A DNA stretch of 44,660 bases from Methanobrevibacter sp. (GTDB lineage Archaea; Methanobacteriota; Methanobacteria; Methanobacteriales; Methanobacteriaceae): contig JAFZMD010000025.1 in the NCBI GenBank assembly GCA_017553445.1, positions 1 to 44,660 on the forward strand, read 5' to 3'. Position numbers and translations under genes: made by a program. A model generated the notes under the pieces. That model was not told where the DNA came from. It saw only the letters and a program-made list of their open reading frames with translations, and did not search any database. Below are positions 35,564-44,660 of the stretch, one piece after another (the stretch's first letter is position 1; the number at the start of each line of letters is the position of its first letter).

Positions 35564-36211
35564 ATGAGCGGAAAAATATTTATCATTGGAATCGGCCCCG
35601 GTGCAGAGGAATATTTAACAATTAAAGCAGTAGAATGTGTAAAAAACTGCGATTACACTGTGGGAAGTACCAGAGCCATTGATTTATTCAGTGACGTGAA
35701 AAACACCATTGCATTTAACGTGAAAGACTTGGTTGATAAGTTGGAAGAGGGTGTTGATTTGGCTGTCAATGGAAATAGCGTTGCAATCCTTTCAACTGGT
35801 GATCCTGGTTTTTCCGGTGTTTTAAATACTGTTTTAAGAATATCTGGTGAAAAGGGTTTTCCAAAGGAGGATATCGAAGTGATTCCCGGAATCAGTTCCC
35901 TTCAGCTTGCCGCTGCCAGAAAGCATATCCAATGGGATAATGCAAATGTCATGACTTTTCACGGCAGGGAAAACATTGAAGACATCTTAAATGTTATTGA
36001 CAATGGAAAAATAACAATTGCACTGCCGTCAAGAAAAGTCAAGGACATGGCTCAGTTTTTACTTGACAATGGAGTCAGCGAAACCCGCCGGGTTACTGTC
36101 TGTGAAAGATTATCCTATCCTGATGAAAAAATTGTCTCAACATCATTAAAAGATATTGCGACAAGCGAATTTACTTATATGTGTATTATGATAATAGAAA
36201 GTAAAAATTGA
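35564..36211 (+). CDS. cbiE: Cobalt-precorrin-7 (C5)-methyltransferase
   Basis: 215 residues from ATG 35564 (MSGKIFIIGIGPGAEE), supported by GAGG at 35554-35557. An ATG at 35552 would contain this ribosome site. It methylates C5 of cobalt-precorrin-7 with S-adenosylmethionine in anaerobic cobalamin synthesis, which the methanogen needs for methyltransferases. Motifs: IGIGPGAEEYLT (first glycine loop), VAILSTGDPGFSGV (second), VIPGISSLQLAAARKHIQWD, and VCERLSYPDEKIV. cbiT, often fused or adjacent, is not here, so CbiE is stand-alone. Confidence 0.94.
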   Translation: MSGKIFIIGIGPGAEEYLTIKAVECVKNCDYTVGSTRAIDLFSDVKNTIAFNVKDLVDKLEEGVDLAVNGNSVAILSTGDPGFSGVLNTVLRISGEKGFPKEDIEVIPGISSLQLAAARKHIQWDNANVMTFHGRENIEDILNVIDNGKITIALPSRKVKDMAQFLLDNGVSETRRVTVCERLSYPDEKIVSTSLKDIATSEFTYMCIMIIESKN

Positions 36212-36331
36212 TGTCAAAAATTCATTTTAATAAACATTTTCCTTTTAAATTTTAAATTAAAACTTTTATAATGCTTCAATCATAGTTTAAGTGTTAATTT
36301 ATTGAAAAAAATTAACGGTTTGGTTGATACT

Positions 36332-39300
36332 ATGATTAAAAAAGCAAGCATGACAGTTTTAATTTTCCTAACTGTTTTTCTAATCAGTTCTGTTTCGGCT
36401 GCAGAAATGGAAAATGAAACTATAACGACAGAAAGCACTCCACATGAAAACATTCAACTTGAAACACATGATGTGGAAATGTATTACAAAGACGGAACTC
36501 GATTCACAGCCGACATTCGAGACGAGAATGAAAATCCCCTGGAAGACATGAAAGTGAGCTTCAACATAAATAATGTAACATACACACGCCAGTCCAATGA
36601 AGAAGGCCATGCATCAATTGCATTAAACTTGGCCAGCGGAAAATATAAAATTACGACAGCAGTTAACGACGAATTATTAAAAAATAACACCATTACCATT
36701 AAAAGCACAATATCTGCAGCAGACGTTGTTAAGATATATAGAAACTCGACACAATATTATGCCAAATTTCTAGACAGTAGCGGAGAGGATTTGGCAAATA
36801 CTCCCATAACCTTTAATATCAATGGCGTATTTTACACAAGAGTGACGGATGAAAGCGGAATAGCCAAATTGAATATTAATTTAGCACAGGGAAAATATAT
36901 ATTGACTGCAATAAACCCGCAAAATGGTGAAAAAGCAAGCAATAACATTACTGTATTGCCAACGATTACAAATAATCGGGATGTGGTGAAATACTATAAA
37001 AATGGAACACAATACAGTGTTACACTGCTTGAAAAAAATGGGGATAGCGTAGGATCAGGCCATGATGTTGAATTCAATATCAATGGAGTTTTATATCATC
37101 GCCAGACAAACATTCAGGGAATAGCTGTCCTTAATTTAAATTTAGTTCCCGGAGATTATATTATAACCGCATACTATGATGGATGCCGGGTTTCAAACAA
37201 CATCAGAATTTTACCCACACTTAAAGCAAACGACATTACAATGGAATACAGGGATGGAACGAAATTTAAGGTATATGTGCTTGACGGAAATGGAAAGGCA
37301 AATGCATATGAGAAAGTAACCTTCAATATAAATGGCGTGTTTTACACGAGAACCACTGATGATAATGGAATTGCAAGCCTGAATATTAATCTCCTGCCGG
37401 GAGATTATATAATCACCTCACAGCATAACGGCCTGGCTATAGCAAACGCCATTAAGATTTGTCCTGAAACAATCAAAGAAGTGATTAAAAACACAAGCTT
37501 TGAATATGAGATTAAAATTCCGAATTATGTCAACGTGACATTTCCTTATGTTTTCCCAAACAGCGTTTATTCAATCAGAGATGGCATCAACGGCATCATC
37601 AGGATGGAAAAAAATCAGTTATTGGAATTTAAAGTTGGAGAAAAATATTATACATATTCAACAAGCTATATGCCGGAATACGGAGCCAAATACCTTGGAG
37701 AGGAATATCAGCTATTGCCATTCGATAACGGAGAAATACAGCATAGCTATAAACTTGAAAAGTTAACTGGAAACGGAATAATCATATACAGAAGCCTGAA
37801 CTATACCCACATAATCTATAGAAACAACTGCAGCAGCAACATTGAGCAGTTTGGAGTATATGTTGATAAAAGCTCAGACAATAGTGAAATCATTAATTAT
37901 ATCCAAAATGGAGAGGACACCGCCAAGGTCAGGTTCAAAACCATCGGATTTGACGAATTGGGTTTGAGATTAAGCTTATCCAAATATTATGGAAAGACAA
38001 TCTATGATTTTGACTATTCAAGCTATGATGAAATAACAAAAGGAAACAGCGATAAGATAAAATTCACAAAAACTAATGAATCAGTCACGTTTGATTATTT
38101 CGGTAAAAAAATAGCAGGTTATATAAGCGAAGAGGACATTCTATGTAAATTCAATTCAAAAAATTGTATAGAATTTGAAAAATCTGAACTGATAACCTAT
38201 GGATTGAGTGACAAATACAAACAGGACTTTGATGTTGTTCATTCCTTTGCAATAGTCAACGAAAAAGTAAACGATGCAAAAATGAATTACTGGATTAATA
38301 GAGAAAGAGACTACAGGTCAGATGTTGGAATGCAAAGCATTTACACAATGTTTTTAACGTCCCTCAATACAGCATATCTAAGCGATAAGGCATCCGATAA
38401 TTTAACAGGAAATTCCAATGTGAAATGGTCCAGGACAAATAATACCGTTATTCTTGGAGCCATGAACTGGAAAGATACATATCTGCACATATTAACACCA
38501 GATATGGGAAGAGAAATTACAGGAAACAATGAAAGCGACATCATCAAATTCCGTTTCGTAAATTCCATCCTCTTATCAAAAATTGAGCAGTACTCCCTAC
38601 GCCCAATAGCTGAAGAGAGCGACGTAAATATCACATCAGTATTTGATGATGTCTTTAATTCACTGGCATCACATAAAGTAAGCATTGTATATTACAACAG
38701 TACTGCCATAATAACTGATGAAAGCGGAAATTCCAGTTTCGTGATAAATCTGGATACTGGTCTGGTAACACCATTGGCATTTAGAGATGACTTTGCATAC
38801 AAAGGCGTTACTGTAACCCGGGATTGCGGACTGTGCAGCATCAACAGCATAATGAACAATGTTATGAAAAGTATCAATAATGGAATAGGAAGTTTAAACG
38901 ACTTATTTTCACATATAAGCAACAATATTCAGCCTTTGACATCCCTGGCATTTAAAGGAACCCTATTGTCAAAAGGAGTAATAGGCGCTTTAATAGGAGG
39001 AAGCTTAAGTGTAGGATTATCCATTATCGGAACTGCAGCAGGAATACAGGGAATAGGAGTTTATTTTGGAGAGAATTATGTGGATGATGATGATTTACAC
39101 TCAGTATATGATTCAATAACATTTACACGGCCAGGCTATCTGCAGAATAAAAAAATCTACAATATTCCAAATGAAGACGGCAGCACTGATTATATAGAAG
39201 TTCCAATAAACAAGGACAATTCATTAAACAGGGAAAATGTGAAATATATAAGTAATGGCAATGTTAAAACATTAACCAAACAGGAAACTTATGATTATTT

Positions 39301-39352
39301 TACAGAAGAATATTGGGATCCGTTTTCCGTTCCAAAAAAATACTGGAGATAA
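36332..39352 (+). CDS. Secreted Ig-repeat surface protein with a large C-terminal region of unknown fold
   Basis: 1006 residues from ATG 36332 (MIKKASMTVLIF), with GGTTGAT upstream; a TTG at 36302 is less likely. A signal peptide ends near VSAAE. Four Ig-like units of about 85 residues follow to about residue 385, each with the FNINGVFYTR-type motif; their order matches the C-terminal array of the adhesin at 7302. Residues about 390-800 are a unique, Tyr-rich, probably globular region with paired Cys (CKFNSKNC; RDCGLCSIN). A Gly-rich hydrophobic stretch (ALIGGSLSVGLSIIGTAAGI) lies near 880-915, then a polar C-terminus of about 90 residues ending FSVPKKYWR. It may be a wall-associated protein or a secreted effector. 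A 64-residue membrane protein gene follows after 3 nt. Confidence 0.82.
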   Translation: MIKKASMTVLIFLTVFLISSVSAAEMENETITTESTPHENIQLETHDVEMYYKDGTRFTADIRDENENPLEDMKVSFNINNVTYTRQSNEEGHASIALNLASGKYKITTAVNDELLKNNTITIKSTISAADVVKIYRNSTQYYAKFLDSSGEDLANTPITFNINGVFYTRVTDESGIAKLNINLAQGKYILTAINPQNGEKASNNITVLPTITNNRDVVKYYKNGTQYSVTLLEKNGDSVGSGHDVEFNINGVLYHRQTNIQGIAVLNLNLVPGDYIITAYYDGCRVSNNIRILPTLKANDITMEYRDGTKFKVYVLDGNGKANAYEKVTFNINGVFYTRTTDDNGIASLNINLLPGDYIITSQHNGLAIANAIKICPETIKEVIKNTSFEYEIKIPNYVNVTFPYVFPNSVYSIRDGINGIIRMEKNQLLEFKVGEKYYTYSTSYMPEYGAKYLGEEYQLLPFDNGEIQHSYKLEKLTGNGIIIYRSLNYTHIIYRNNCSSNIEQFGVYVDKSSDNSEIINYIQNGEDTAKVRFKTIGFDELGLRLSLSKYYGKTIYDFDYSSYDEITKGNSDKIKFTKTNESVTFDYFGKKIAGYISEEDILCKFNSKNCIEFEKSELITYGLSDKYKQDFDVVHSFAIVNEKVNDAKMNYWINRERDYRSDVGMQSIYTMFLTSLNTAYLSDKASDNLTGNSNVKWSRTNNTVILGAMNWKDTYLHILTPDMGREITGNNESDIIKFRFVNSILLSKIEQYSLRPIAEESDVNITSVFDDVFNSLASHKVSIVYYNSTAIITDESGNSSFVINLDTGLVTPLAFRDDFAYKGVTVTRDCGLCSINSIMNNVMKSINNGIGSLNDLFSHISNNIQPLTSLAFKGTLLSKGVIGALIGGSLSVGLSIIGTAAGIQGIGVYFGENYVDDDDLHSVYDSITFTRPGYLQNKKIYNIPNEDGSTDYIEVPINKDNSLNRENVKYISNGNVKTLTKQETYDYFTEEYWDPFSVPKKYWR

Positions 39353-39355
39353 AAA

Positions 39356-39550
39356 ATGACATTGGATGAAGTGAAAGAAAATTGGTCAAAACAACCAATA
39401 ATCATTAGAATATTATTCATCTTATTAATAATAGCATTTATTTATGATTTGGTTACTGGAAAAGCCTTTAGCATAATATTTTCCATTTGTTTACTCCTAT
39501 TCATTGCTGCAGAGATATATTATTGGCTTTTCGATAAAAAAGAAGAATAA
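39356..39550 (+). CDS. 64-residue two-helix membrane protein behind the Ig-repeat protein
   Basis: MTLDEVKENWSKQPI is followed by two membrane segments (IIRILFILLIIAFIYDLV and FSIIFSICLLLFIAAEIYYW) and a charged end FDKKEE. It starts 3 nt after the upstream stop; its GGAGAT ribosome site lies in the last codons of that gene, so the pair is co-transcribed and coupled. A bidirectional terminator follows. No family recognised. Such tiny membrane partners behind large secreted proteins can be anchors, chaperones or immunity proteins; position alone cannot decide. Confidence 0.75.
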   Translation: MTLDEVKENWSKQPIIIRILFILLIIAFIYDLVTGKAFSIIFSICLLLFIAAEIYYWLFDKKEE

Positions 39551-39554
39551 AAAA

Positions 39555-39600
39555 AAGTTTTTTAAAGTTAAAATTGAAAAATTTTAACTTATTTATTTTT
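39555..39600. terminator. Bidirectional hairpin terminator with GAAA loop
   Basis: AAGTTAAAATT (39565-39575), loop GAAA, AATTTTAACTT (39580-39590): a perfect 11-bp stem. T-rich tracts follow on the plus strand (39592-39601) and, read on the minus strand, around 39549-39563. It serves the convergent ends of the 39356 gene and get3. Confidence 0.75.
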
Positions 39601-40779
<1,179 letters not shown>

Positions 40780-41577
40780 ATGAACGAAATTCCTGAGATA
40801 AATTTAGAAAAAACAAAAAATGATATTGTAGAATTCGTTCAAAATAAAGTATCAGAAGCTAATGCAGAAGGACTTGTAGTCGGATTAAGTGGTGGAATCG
40901 ACTCCACATTAGTTGCATTTTTAGCTTGTGAAGCTGTTGGAAAAGATAACGTTTTTGGAATAGTTATGCCTTCCACAACAACACCAACAGAAGATAAACT
41001 TCACGGTACTGCAGTAGCCCAATTATTAGGAATAAACTATAAAGAAATGGCTATTGATAGCATTTTAAACGAATTCTTATCAGTTGCACAGTTAGAAGAA
41101 GATAGAAAAGCAATTGGAAATTTGAAAGCTAGAATAAGAATGTCAATTATTTACTTTTATGCTAATTCGAAAAATTATCTGGTCGGCGGAACTGGAAATA
41201 AAAGTGAAATCCTTATCGGTTACTTTACAAAATACGGAGACGGTGCCTGCGACATCGAACCTATTGGAGATTTATATAAGACTGATGTTTATCAATTAGC
41301 TAAATATTTAAACGTTCCTCAAGAAATCATCGACAAACCTCCTAGAGCAGGATTATGGAATAACCAAACCGATGAAGATGAAATAGGAATGACTTATGAA
41401 TTGCTTGATAAAATCCTATACAGACAAGTAGAAAAGGATATTGATGCAGATTCCATTGCTGAAGAGTTAGATATTGATATTGATGAAATTAATAATGTTA
41501 TGGATAGAGTTAAGAGGAACCAGCATAAGAGCAAAGTTCCCGAAAGCCCTAAAAAGACTTTAATGGTGATTGAGTGA
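40780..41577 (+). CDS. nadE: NAD synthase (ammonia type)
   Basis: 265 residues from ATG 40780 ([13 protein letters not shown]); a GTG three codons earlier abuts a GTGA and is less likely. The short form without a glutaminase domain, it adenylates and amidates nicotinate adenine dinucleotide with ammonia. The PP-loop SGGIDS is at 37-42; [20 protein letters not shown] near 145-164 and [14 protein letters not shown] follow; [16 protein letters not shown] near 188 is the substrate lid. Its stop overlaps the leuS start (GTGA), suggesting one transcript. Confidence 0.96.
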   Translation: MNEIPEINLEKTKNDIVEFVQNKVSEANAEGLVVGLSGGIDSTLVAFLACEAVGKDNVFGIVMPSTTTPTEDKLHGTAVAQLLGINYKEMAIDSILNEFLSVAQLEEDRKAIGNLKARIRMSIIYFYANSKNYLVGGTGNKSEILIGYFTKYGDGACDIEPIGDLYKTDVYQLAKYLNVPQEIIDKPPRAGLWNNQTDEDEIGMTYELLDKILYRQVEKDIDADSIAEELDIDIDEINNVMDRVKRNQHKSKVPESPKKTLMVIE

Positions 41578-44420
41578 TTGAAAAAAAATGGCAGAAAAAA
41601 TGGGCTGATGAAAAATTATTTGAATCAAACCCTAACGACAAAGAAAAACTATTCCTTACAGTAGCTTTTCCATACCCTAGTGGTGCAATGCATATCGGTC
41701 ATGGCCGTACATACACCGTACCAGACGTTTATGCAAGATTTAAAAGAATGGAAGGATATAATGTATTATTCCCTATGGCATGGCACGTGACAGGTGCACC
41801 GGTTATCGGAATTGCAGACAGGATTAAAAGAAAAGACCCATGGACACTTGACTTATACGAAAACGTTCACAGAGTTCCTAAAGACGAATTGCCAAAATTG
41901 GAAGACCCAGAATATATTGTAAGATACTTCAGTAGTGAATATAATGAAGTAATGCATGATATGGGTTATTCCATCGATTGGAGAAGGGAATTCAGAACAA
42001 TTGACCCTACATATAAGAAATTCATAGAATGGCAAATAACCACACTATACGAAAAAGGATTGGTTCAAAGGGGAGAACATCCAGTCAAATACTGTCCGAA
42101 TTGTGACAATCCTGTAGGAGACCACGATTTGCTTGAAGGAGAAGGTGTTGGGGTCAATGAATTGACATTATTGAAGTTTAAAATTGATGATAAAATCCTC
42201 GTTACTGCAACATTAAGGCCTGAAACCATTGTAGGTGCTACAAACATCTGGCTGAATCCGGACGTGGAATACGTTTTAGTCAAGGCAAATGATGAAAAAT
42301 GGGTAATAACAAAGGAAGCCCATTATAATTTAGAACAGCAAATCAAAAACCTTGACATCATTTCTGAAATCAATCCAAATGACTTGATCGGTAAAATGGC
42401 ATTAAATCCATTTACCGGCGATGAAATTCCAATTTTCCCTGCAAGCTTTGTAAGCGCATCATACGGTAGTGGTGTAGTATTTTCAGAACCGGCAGATGCA
42501 CCTGCAGATTATATTGCCCTTCAGGACTTAAAGAAAAATGAAGAACTGATATCAAAATACAATTTGGAGGAAATCATCGAGAATGTGGTTCCAATTCCAG
42601 TCTGTACCGTTAAGGGATACGGGGAAATCCCTGCAGCAGACATTATCGAAAGGTTAGGAATTACAGACCAGAATGATGAAAAACTCCATGAAGCCACAAA
42701 CGAACTGTACAAAATCCAGCACAGTAAAGGTACAATTATTGACAGCATTCCTGGCTTTGGAGGCAAAAAAGTCAGATTTGCCCGTGAAGAATTGAAAGAA
42801 GAGTTAATATCCAAAAACATGGCTACAATCATGTATGACTTTGCTGAAAGGCCTGTTGTCTGCAGATGCGGAAACAACTGTGTTGTTAAAATCATGGATG
42901 ACCAATGGTTCATGAAATATTCCAATCCCGAATGGAAAGAGAAAACCCATGAAGTGCTAAACAGGGAAACTGTCATTCCTCCAGAAATTAAAAACAATTT
43001 CAACTATTACATTGACTGGCTGGATGATTGGGCATGTTCCAGAAAAGTCGGGCTTGGAACAAGACTTCCTTGGGACAACAAATGGCTGATTGAACCGTTA
43101 ACCGACTCTACAATTTACATGTCATACTATTCAATAGCAAGATTTTTAAAGGACATGAATCCTGACGATTTAAATCGTGCTTTCTTTGATAAGGTCTATT
43201 TAAACAAGGATTCCGACGACATTACTGTTGCACCAGAAGTGGTTCAAGAAATTCAAGATGAATTCAACTACTGGTATCCTCTTGACTGGAGATTGTCTGC
43301 AAAGGACCTTGTCGGAAATCACTTAAGCTTTTTAATGTTCCACCACAGCGCCATTTTCCCTGAGGACAAATGGCCAAAAGGAACCGTAGTGTTTGGAATG
43401 GGTCTCTTGGAAGGAAATAAAATGTCTTCATCAAAAGGAAACGTCATTCTTTTAAAAGATGCAATTGAAGACTATACCGCAGATGTTGTAAGGCTATTCC
43501 TAATGGCATCAGCAGAACCATGGCAAGACTTTGACTGGAGGGAAAAGGAAGTTCTTGGAACAAAAAGAAGACTTGAATGGTTTAGAGAATTTGCAGGCAA
43601 AGTCGAAGAAATTAAAGGCTCTGCATTAGATTTAAGCAATATTGAAGAAGTTGAACTGACAAGAACAATAGATTTATGGATGTTAAGTCAGCTAAACCAG
43701 CATATCAAAGCATCAACTGAAGCATTGGAAGTTTTCCAAACAAGAAAAGCATTACAAGAATCTTTATTCCTACTTAAAAAAGACATAGACCATTACTTAT
43801 ACAGAGTAAATCACTTACTTGATAAACAAGACCCTGCAGTAATTTATGTTCTATCTACCGTTGTAGAATCATGGATCAGATTGCTTGCGCCATTTACACC
43901 ACACACATGTGAGGAATTATGGTCAAATTATGGTGGAGAAGACTTTGTAAGTGTTGCCAAATGGCCGGAAGCTTATGAAAGCCTAATAAGCCTTGAAATT
44001 GAAAAATCAGAAGAGCTAGTCCAAAACCTCATCAAGGACATCAATCAGATTAAAAAGATGGTGGGCGAAGACGCTGAAAAAGTGCATGTTTATCTTGCTC
44101 CTGATTGGAAATGGGACTTATACAAAATAGCAAACGATGTTGGAAAACCAGATATAGGTCAAATCATGGGAAGAGCTATTGGAGCTAACATTTATGATGA
44201 CAAAAAAGAAATAGCTGCCGTAGCTAAAAAAGTCGGCCGTGAAATGACCAAAACCAAATACGTGGGTAAAATAGATGAAGCTCAAATTATTGATGATGCA
44301 CTCGAATACATCTCCAATGAAGTTTCAAGCGAAGTAATCGTACATACTGACGATTCATACGACCCGCAAAACAAGGCCAGAAATGCAATGCCTTATAAAC
44401 CAGCTATTCTCATCGAATAG
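41574..44420 (+). CDS. leuS: Leucyl-tRNA synthetase, archaeal type
   Basis: 948 residues from GTG 41574; GGTGATT just upstream supports it. Class I motifs: HIGH as HIGHGRT at 40-46 and KMSSSKGN near 616. The editing (CP1) domain lies between, with [17 protein letters not shown] near 205-225, and a zinc-like CPNCDN near 170. The archaeal/eukaryotic C-terminal order is seen, ending YKPAILIE. It charges tRNA-Leu. It overlaps nadE by 4 nt; a hairpin terminator spans its stop codon. Confidence 0.97.
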   Translation: MIEKKWQKKWADEKLFESNPNDKEKLFLTVAFPYPSGAMHIGHGRTYTVPDVYARFKRMEGYNVLFPMAWHVTGAPVIGIADRIKRKDPWTLDLYENVHRVPKDELPKLEDPEYIVRYFSSEYNEVMHDMGYSIDWRREFRTIDPTYKKFIEWQITTLYEKGLVQRGEHPVKYCPNCDNPVGDHDLLEGEGVGVNELTLLKFKIDDKILVTATLRPETIVGATNIWLNPDVEYVLVKANDEKWVITKEAHYNLEQQIKNLDIISEINPNDLIGKMALNPFTGDEIPIFPASFVSASYGSGVVFSEPADAPADYIALQDLKKNEELISKYNLEEIIENVVPIPVCTVKGYGEIPAADIIERLGITDQNDEKLHEATNELYKIQHSKGTIIDSIPGFGGKKVRFAREELKEELISKNMATIMYDFAERPVVCRCGNNCVVKIMDDQWFMKYSNPEWKEKTHEVLNRETVIPPEIKNNFNYYIDWLDDWACSRKVGLGTRLPWDNKWLIEPLTDSTIYMSYYSIARFLKDMNPDDLNRAFFDKVYLNKDSDDITVAPEVVQEIQDEFNYWYPLDWRLSAKDLVGNHLSFLMFHHSAIFPEDKWPKGTVVFGMGLLEGNKMSSSKGNVILLKDAIEDYTADVVRLFLMASAEPWQDFDWREKEVLGTKRRLEWFREFAGKVEEIKGSALDLSNIEEVELTRTIDLWMLSQLNQHIKASTEALEVFQTRKALQESLFLLKKDIDHYLYRVNHLLDKQDPAVIYVLSTVVESWIRLLAPFTPHTCEELWSNYGGEDFVSVAKWPEAYESLISLEIEKSEELVQNLIKDINQIKKMVGEDAEKVHVYLAPDWKWDLYKIANDVGKPDIGQIMGRAIGANIYDDKKEIAAVAKKVGREMTKTKYVGKIDEAQIIDDALEYISNEVSSEVIVHTDDSYDPQNKARNAMPYKPAILIE

Positions 44421-44438
44421 CTGTTATTTTTTATTTTT
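44401..44438 (+). terminator. Hairpin terminator overlapping the leuS stop codon
   Basis: CAGCTATTC (44401-44409), 5-nt loop, GAATAGCTG (44415-44423): a perfect 9-bp stem, followed by T-rich TTATTTTTTATTTTT. The stop codon TAG at 44418-44420 is inside the 3' arm. Confidence 0.75.
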
Positions 44439-44660
44439 AATTGTTTATATACTTCTCTTACTTATTTTTCTTAAAAATAGGTTAATCTGACTGATTCCTA
44501 AAAATTGAATAGGTAAAAAGGCACTGTCCAGAATTTTACTGATAATTAGTTTTATAAACAACCTATAAATAATTTATAAACTGTTTTATAATATTTTAGA
44601 AACATTTAATTTAGTATAGTAAAAATAGAATATTATTAAACTTTTATTTTCAATTTAACC
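44439..44660. other. AT-rich end of window with no gene
   Basis: No reading frame of note. GGCACTGTCCAGAATTTTAC near 44520-44539 stands out from its surroundings and resembles the ends of some insertion sequences; TTTATAAAC occurs twice in the next 50 bases. The partner end, if any, would lie outside the window. Confidence 0.35.

Overview
This window looks like chromosome of a Methanobacteriales archaeon, most likely Methanobrevibacter or a close relative. That assignment is inferred from gene content and style: low GC, archaeal box A promoters (TTTATATA type) about 25 nt before predicted starts, GGTGAT/GGAGG ribosome binding sites, a tRNA without encoded CCA, an archaeal sliding clamp, archaeal-type LeuRS, Get3, TruD, the coenzyme F430 gene cfbD, the small subunit of archaeal phosphomevalonate dehydratase, and large adhesin-like surface proteins with Ig-like repeats.

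Layout. 1-7222: the end of pcna (cut by the window edge) and a complete tryptophan operon on the minus strand (trpE-G-D-C-F-B-A) with a promoter carrying three phased GTAC operator cores. 7302-12446: a giant secreted beta-helix/Ig-repeat adhesin. 12556-14700: a minus-strand group of a small HTH regulator, a DUF4013-type membrane protein, a CPBP protease and a small membrane protein. 14876-19980 (plus): purB, a repeat-bearing membrane protein, an old-yellow-enzyme flavoprotein, a second CPBP protease broken by a frameshift, and a second DUF4013-like protein. 19977-24148 (minus): copper ATPase, amidohydrolase, phosphomevalonate dehydratase small subunit. 24261-26732: an internally duplicated small protein, truD, tRNA-Arg(GCG), a candidate structured RNA and a pilin-like protein. 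26784-29833 (minus): AIR-synthase-like protein, hisH, cfbD. 29909-31315: a Cys-rich redox-type protein, about 780 bp without an ordinary gene, and a small membrane protein. 31389-34559 (minus): ychF, a SAP/DUF6434 protein, a TIGR04076 protein and an anion-type permease. 34636-39550 (plus): metallophosphoesterase, cbiE, a second Ig-repeat surface protein and a tiny membrane protein behind it. 39601-44420: get3 (minus), then nadE and leuS (plus).

Most of the window is housekeeping: amino acid, purine, NAD, corrinoid/F430 and isoprenoid metabolism, copper export and translation. Four places deserve attention. (1) 30608-31058 holds a compact unit with its own promoter and terminator, two overlapping mini-ORFs (the second a 29-residue hydrophobic peptide), and a 3' segment exactly complementary to the first ribosome binding site, an arrangement recalling bacterial hok-type toxin mRNAs. 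(2) 26156-26284 holds two related stem structures behind a box A promoter; G-U pairs favour a plus-strand RNA. (3) The 36332-39550 pair resembles a secreted multi-domain effector followed by a small membrane partner. (4) The trp promoter has operator cores in exact 10-bp phase. Functions proposed for these four are inferences from sequence layout.
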